A stretch of 24,369 bases of DNA, taken from a virus. The position numbers and the translations under genes were made by a program. The notes under the pieces were generated by a model. That model had not been told where the DNA came from and did no database searches. It was given only the letters and a program-made list of their open reading frames with translations. The stretch is from IMG/VR virus record IMGVR_UViG_3300029319_000495, positions 1 through 24,369 of that record; one strand, written 5' to 3'. Below are positions 20,762 to 24,369 of this stretch, one piece after another (position 1 is the first letter of the stretch; each line of letters opens with the position of its first letter).

Positions 20762-22129
20762 TTAATCCCCTCTATTTCCTACCCACGTTGCAATCCAGTT
20801 ACCGATACCTGCAGCTAACGCATCTTTTTGCTGTTGATTATACAACTCTTTAGTGTTGGCAAATTCCATAGCCATGATACCAACCTCGTGTTGACGTTGT
20901 ATGGTTGATTCACTCTTTTGAAAATTCCACGCAGCATTATCACGATACTTTTGCCACAAGTTATTTAGTGCGCTTTGTGTGACATTCAACTGATTTTGCA
21001 CGTTAATTCTATTTGTTTCGTTTTGTAGAGCAGTGTTTGCAGTGTTTATAGATCTGCGCCACTGCACGTTAGATTGATCTATAGCATACCGCATGTTAGC
21101 GTTAAATTTATCACGAGAGTCTCTCATGGTAGTGTTAAATTGATTCATAGCATTTGATTCACTCGCATTAAACTGACGCATAGCTGCAATTCTGTTAGAA
21201 TTTGCAGTTTCTACTTGTGAATCTAATTCCGCAAAAAATTCTTCTACTTGTAATTCATTTTTAGCGTTAAATTGTTGACGAGCGTTATCTTCTGCCGCAT
21301 CTTTAAACATTGCCTGTGTGAGTGCGTTGTACGATAAAGTATTACCCTGCTGTCTAGCGTCAAGATTTTTTGTTTCAACCGCTAGAAGGGACTGTGCATT
21401 TGTCACTGCTCCCTGTAGCCTTGCAGACAGGTTTGCTTTGTCCATACTAGCTACAACTGCAGCGTTTTGTAAGGCTGTTTTTTGTTGATTGTTTAAATTT
21501 TGAAGTTGGATGGTTGCATACTTGTTAGCATCTTGTGCAGCGATTACAATGCCAGATTCCATAACGGCCTGTGTCATTGCGGCTGCAGCCATAGATGACG
21601 CACCTAATCCTCGTGCTTGCATAACCCCTGCTACTTTTCGTACTGCAGGTGCAGCCCACGCTGGCATAGGCTTACCTTCTTCTATACTGCCTAATAATTC
21701 GCTTAACTGATACTGTACTGTTCCTCGTGGATCAAGCTCTTGTGTAGCTGCTACAGCTTGTGATCCAGCGGAAACTGTGCCTTCAACTTGACTTATATCT
21801 ATTTGAGGGCGACGAGCGTCTTCTATTTGCGCGGCAGTCATAGGAGCAACGTCAGGTGCAATTTGTGTGGTAGCAGCTACTTGTCCGACATCAGAATCAG
21901 GTCTAGTTGGTAAAGTAGTTACTACAGATTCGTTTATACTAGCTGCAGTCGTCGATGCTTGAGGATCAATTCCACTTAAAACACTGCCGTCAGTGCCTTG
22001 AATATCTCCGGGAGTAATTTGTTGTTGCACAGCATCAACGTATGGAGTTCCTCCTTGTTGCCCTGCAGCAAGCTTCCCCACCTCATCCATCAAGTCTTTA
22101 TCAGTGGATATTTTATTTGCTTCCGCCAT
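20762..22129 (-). CDS. Gln/Asn/Ala-rich virion protein with long coiled region (455 aa)
   Basis: The 455-residue protein begins MAEANKISTDKDLMDEVGKL. The first 160 residues are Thr/Gln/Ser-rich and low in structure. A Pro-Ala-Trp segment (PMPAWAAPAVRKVAGVM) then opens a long helical part rich in Ala, Gln and Asn. Residues from about 270 to 420 show a degenerate repeat with FNA or QFN spaced by 10-15 residues (RQQFNAKNE, RQFNASES, NQFNTTMRD, DKFNANMR, then NTANTALQNE). This suggests an extended oligomeric helical bundle. The tail has WNFQKSESTIQRQHEVG and a final IGNWIATWVGNRGD. The composition fits an internal core or scaffold-like virion protein; no enzymatic motif is visible. The ATG follows GGATAGGAC inside the end of the upstream gene. 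Confidence 0.7.
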   Translation of the reverse strand: MAEANKISTDKDLMDEVGKLAAGQQGGTPYVDAVQQQITPGDIQGTDGSVLSGIDPQASTTAASINESVVTTLPTRPDSDVGQVAATTQIAPDVAPMTAAQIEDARRPQIDISQVEGTVSAGSQAVAATQELDPRGTVQYQLSELLGSIEEGKPMPAWAAPAVRKVAGVMQARGLGASSMAAAAMTQAVMESGIVIAAQDANKYATIQLQNLNNQQKTALQNAAVVASMDKANLSARLQGAVTNAQSLLAVETKNLDARQQGNTLSYNALTQAMFKDAAEDNARQQFNAKNELQVEEFFAELDSQVETANSNRIAAMRQFNASESNAMNQFNTTMRDSRDKFNANMRYAIDQSNVQWRRSINTANTALQNETNRINVQNQLNVTQSALNNLWQKYRDNAAWNFQKSESTIQRQHEVGIMAMEFANTKELYNQQQKDALAAGIGNWIATWVGNRGD

Positions 22130-22132
22130 GTC

Positions 22133-22333
22133 CTATCCTAACTTCAACAGCATCGTAACGATCATCGCTACCACGCCCATCGTAGATGCCATAATCAACG
22201 CCTCTAGCCGCCACATACGTTTATCTAGACCCTCTAACTTCTCTTGTACAGCGGCATACCGGATAGCACACTCTTTTTCGTGTGCCTCCAGTTCCATCTG
22301 TGTCTTGAGTACGGGTTCCATTGTCAGCTTCAT
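22133..22333 (-). CDS. small one-helix membrane protein, possible holin-like (66 aa)
   Basis: The 66-residue protein has a charged helical N-terminal half (MELEAHEKECAIRYAAVQEK, likely coiled coil) and one C-terminal transmembrane helix, roughly residues 46-64 (LIMASTMGVVAMIVTMLLK). Cytosolic coiled coil plus a single C-terminal membrane helix is the layout of XhlA-type lysis accessory proteins and some phage spanin or holin partners. No endolysin gene is visible in the window, so the lysis role is a hypothesis; it could also be a virion membrane protein. An internal ATG gives a slightly shorter form. It lies between the 115- and 455-residue genes with gaps of 3-5 bases. Confidence 0.65.
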   Translation of the reverse strand: MKLTMEPVLKTQMELEAHEKECAIRYAAVQEKLEGLDKRMWRLEALIMASTMGVVAMIVTMLLKLG

Positions 22334-22338
22334 CTACA

Positions 22339-22686
22339 CTACCAGCTAGATGGTGTTCCGGTAAGAATTGATGGTGTCTTCTGTTCTGCTATAACTAAGT
22401 CAAGCACAGCCTTCAGTTCTTCTTCTGTCTTACCCATACTAGCCAAGACCTTTTCTTTACACCAATCTTTGGTGATTGAGTTGTATGCTACAAAAGATGC
22501 ACCCTCCTCCATAGGAGTGGCGACTGTGCCGTACATGGTTGCTGTTAAGTAATTACCGTCAGCATCTTTATCACTGTCACTGACGCAGTTTACTCTCCAG
22601 TGGATTGTCTGAACCACATCAACCTTGTCGCCATCTTTGGCAACCCTGTCTAACTGTGGGTATTCAAATGTCATAGTTGTTGCCAT
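22339..22686 (-). CDS. small virion-associated or tail-accessory protein (115 aa)
   Basis: The ATG at 22686 follows AGGAG. The 115-residue protein reads as alternating strands in its first half (MTFEYPQLDRVAKDGDKVDV, then VQTIHWRVNCVSDSDKD and YLTATMYGTVATP) and a helical second half (SITKDWCKEKVLASMGKTEE, LKAVLDLVIAEQ). This order of a strand with IHWRVN, then YGTV, then an acidic C-terminal helix, is one I associate with a small phage family often found beside tail-fibre genes and of unknown function. Its location just downstream of the fibre supports that. Confidence in family identity is modest. Confidence 0.65.
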   Translation of the reverse strand: MATTMTFEYPQLDRVAKDGDKVDVVQTIHWRVNCVSDSDKDADGNYLTATMYGTVATPMEEGASFVAYNSITKDWCKEKVLASMGKTEEELKAVLDLVIAEQKTPSILTGTPSSW

Positions 22687-22698
22687 CGTTTACTCCTA

Positions 22699-24318
22699 TT
22701 AACTAGCTTCTAACGCAGCCACGCGACTACGTAATTCTTGGATTTCTTTAACTAACATTGGGACAAGCTTGCTGTAATCTACACCCATCATATCAGTGCT
22801 ATCTTCACTGCCTGAGACAGCGAGTGGCTCAATAGACTGAAGTTCTTGTGCTATCATTCCGTAATCTTGATGTTTGCCATCTTCAGTCCAATCAAACTGA
22901 CGCACTTTCATGGCATCAATTTTGGATGAGGCAGATGCGGCATCTTGGATGTTAGACTTTAGGCGACGGTCAGATGATGTGTTGTAAGCAGTGGTTGTAC
23001 CCGTAACAGTAATCGTGCCTCTTGTGTTGCCAGAATTATTAAATTGAATCCTAGTTCCATCACCATTTTTGTTAATGCTCACATATCCAGATGCACTAGA
23101 ATTTGCTATAATACCATCGGAACGTATTGCAGTTCCTGTGTCAGTATTTCCCAACCCCGGACTAATTGTCGTACAGGCAAAATTTAAATGACCGCTGCTG
23201 TCCAGCCTAAACCGTTCTCCAGCAGCAGAATGAAATGATAAAAAACGACTATCAAGGTCATAGTTAATCAAACCATCGATGTTATTACTGCCGTTGGGGA
23301 AAGCTATAGAAGCAGTGCCGCCATTTCCAGCACCACCACAAATAGACATGCCAGCGTGTTGGCTATCTTCAATAATCAAACTGTCACGAGAACCGTTTAT
23401 GCCATACCCGCCATTTCGTGCCGCTTCAAAAATATGCAACTTTGAGGAAGACAGAGGGCTGCTAGTGCCGATGCCGATAGCATCATTGCCGCCATCAACA
23501 AACAACATATTGGCATCGCCGTTGGACTCAACACGGAAGTCTACGTCTATACTGCTGTCGTTAAATACTGTTTCTGTGTTGGTAAAATCTAACCTAGAAG
23601 TGGCTGTGCCAGCAGTTATTGTTCTTACTATGAGGCGACCATCTTCTGTTGTGTCGCTTGCATCTATAATTGAAGTTTCAATTTTAGCAAACTCTGTAGA
23701 GTTACCCCCATCATCATCTGCTTTGAATATGATTTCTCCTGTTGCGTCACCATCAGCGGGACTACCAGAGTCTCTGTTCAAAACTATTTTAGGACCAGCA
23801 TTTGCATCTGCGTTTGTAGATGTAAGTGTAAGGTTTGTATGGTCAGAAATTGATGAGGTGATTGCACCGCAAGTAAGCGTTGCCGTGGTTGCTATGTCAA
23901 CATTACCGTCAATATCTACAGCATCTAAATTTGTAGTGCCGTCAACGTCTAAGTCACCGTTAAAGTCAGCATTACCTGTAAGTGTCGCTGTACCCGTAAC
24001 ACTAAGATTACCGCCCACACTCATATTACTGTCTACATCGCCACTGAACACACTGAACGTGTCGTAGACAACAATCTCTACTTGGTCGTTCGCAGACAGG
24101 GCAGACAGGCCAGCAATCGTGTTAGCAGTGTCTGTGTTATAGTCTGTACCAGCAACTAGTGCTACACCGTTGACTGACACATCAACAAACTCACCGTCAG
24201 TAAAGGTAAGAGTACCACCAACAGTCATAGTGCCAGAGATAGATGTTTCACTACCGCTGGCTGTTTTGTAGTATCGCTTGCGAGTTGCTTGCGAGGGTGT
24301 CTTACCTAAATATGGCAT
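22699..24318 (-). CDS. tail fibre with C-terminal S74 intramolecular chaperone
   Basis: The 539-residue protein begins MPYLGKTPSQATRKRYYKTA, an N-terminal type common in marine phage fibres and probably the tail-attachment domain. A long strand-rich region follows with short repeating units (VGGNLSVTGTATLTGNADFN and GDLDVDGTTNLDAVDIDGNV), consistent with a beta-helix or triple-beta stalk. The last 91 residues are the peptidase S74 chaperone: SSDRRLKSNI holds the self-cleavage pair S449 and K454, followed by FDWTEDGKHQDYGMIAQEL and a closing coiled coil (LVPMLVKEIQELRSRVAALE). Such chaperones drive trimer folding and cut themselves off. The protein would bind the host receptor. The start overlaps the upstream stop as TAATG. 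Confidence 0.9.
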   Translation of the reverse strand: MPYLGKTPSQATRKRYYKTASGSETSISGTMTVGGTLTFTDGEFVDVSVNGVALVAGTDYNTDTANTIAGLSALSANDQVEIVVYDTFSVFSGDVDSNMSVGGNLSVTGTATLTGNADFNGDLDVDGTTNLDAVDIDGNVDIATTATLTCGAITSSISDHTNLTLTSTNADANAGPKIVLNRDSGSPADGDATGEIIFKADDDGGNSTEFAKIETSIIDASDTTEDGRLIVRTITAGTATSRLDFTNTETVFNDSSIDVDFRVESNGDANMLFVDGGNDAIGIGTSSPLSSSKLHIFEAARNGGYGINGSRDSLIIEDSQHAGMSICGGAGNGGTASIAFPNGSNNIDGLINYDLDSRFLSFHSAAGERFRLDSSGHLNFACTTISPGLGNTDTGTAIRSDGIIANSSASGYVSINKNGDGTRIQFNNSGNTRGTITVTGTTTAYNTSSDRRLKSNIQDAASASSKIDAMKVRQFDWTEDGKHQDYGMIAQELQSIEPLAVSGSEDSTDMMGVDYSKLVPMLVKEIQELRSRVAALEAS

Positions 24319-24369
24319 TATCCTACCTCTGCTTGTACCCCTTCAGTCTGTACAGACTTAATAAGTTCG
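24318..24369 (-). CDS. C-terminal end of an upstream virion-block gene (partial)
   Basis: Read leftward from the right edge, one frame gives ELIKSVQTEGVQAEVG followed by TAA at 24320-24318, whose last base is the A of the fibre ATG (TAATG). Only 16 residues are visible, so the identity cannot be told. The exact stop-start coupling and the dense packing of this block support it being the end of a real gene. Confidence 0.45.
   Translation of the reverse strand, partial: ELIKSVQTEGVQAEVG

Noticed and set aside
23279-24067. 262-codon plus-strand ORF
   Set aside because: It lies wholly antisense to the S74 tail fibre gene and its Ser/Pro/Val/Leu-rich translation is typical of the reverse of a repetitive Asp/Gly/Thr-rich coding sequence.
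1-24369. CRISPR array or CRISPR-associated locus suggested by the Cas4-like protein
   Set aside because: No regularly spaced repeats and no other cas genes are present; Cas4-like nucleases are frequent in phages.

Overview
The window looks like part of the genome of a lytic, short-tailed marine bacteriophage of the HMO-2011 (SAR116 podovirus) type. The main evidence is a family A DNA polymerase carrying a DnaJ-like double CxxC zinc module ahead of the polymerase fold, a trait I recall as characteristic of that group. It sits with a zinc/TOPRIM primase, a DnaB-type helicase, a Cas4/AddB-like nuclease, a T7-endonuclease-I homologue, a B12-dependent ribonucleotide reductase and a DUF3310 protein. 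The structural block has very large ejection-type proteins and a fibre with a self-cleaving S74 chaperone tail. No host metabolic genes, rRNA, tRNA, integrase, repressor, RNA polymerase, terminase or capsid gene is visible. Host assignment (marine alphaproteobacterium such as SAR116, SAR11 or Roseobacter) is inference only.

Layout. (1) Positions 1-1916, minus strand: about ten very small, tightly overlapping genes, mostly of unknown function. They include an HNH nuclease, a possible ribbon-helix-helix DNA-binding protein and a possible one-helix membrane peptide. (2) Positions 1917-2053: a non-coding divergent control region with candidate promoters facing both ways. (3) Positions 2054-12153, plus strand: the replication and nucleotide block. 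It runs primase, helicase, small ORF, 3'-5' exonuclease, polymerase, unknown 291-aa protein, Cas4-like nuclease, unknown 126-aa protein, endonuclease I, unknown 110-aa protein, DUF3310, zinc-ribbon peptide, NrdJ-type reductase, PD-(D/E)XK nuclease and a small ORF. (4) Positions 12150-24369, minus strand: the virion block. In transcription order, from the right, it holds the C-terminal tail of an unknown gene, the S74 fibre, a 115-aa protein, a holin-like one-helix protein, a 455-aa Gln/Asn/Ala-rich protein, a 158-aa protein, a 188-aa protein, an 801-aa protein, a 1616-aa protein and a Met/Gly/Lys-rich EF-hand-like protein.

How it works together. The plus-strand block would open host and phage DNA, prime it and copy it, and process branched intermediates. 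It also recycles ribonucleotides into dNTPs, while the nucleases probably break down host DNA. The minus-strand block would build the tail, fibre and internal ejection proteins and perhaps a lysis factor. Almost every gene touches or overlaps the next, so translation is probably coupled. The two opposed blocks collide at shared stop codons (12150-12153) with no visible terminator. The only non-coding stretch above 100 bases is 1917-2053, and no stretch above 300 bases lacks a gene.

The most notable points are the polymerase split into separate exonuclease and polymerase frames, its zinc insertion and HDS motif C, the Cas4/AddB-like Fe-S cysteine pattern of the nuclease, the 112-base overlap ahead of endonuclease I, and the terminator-less convergent junction.
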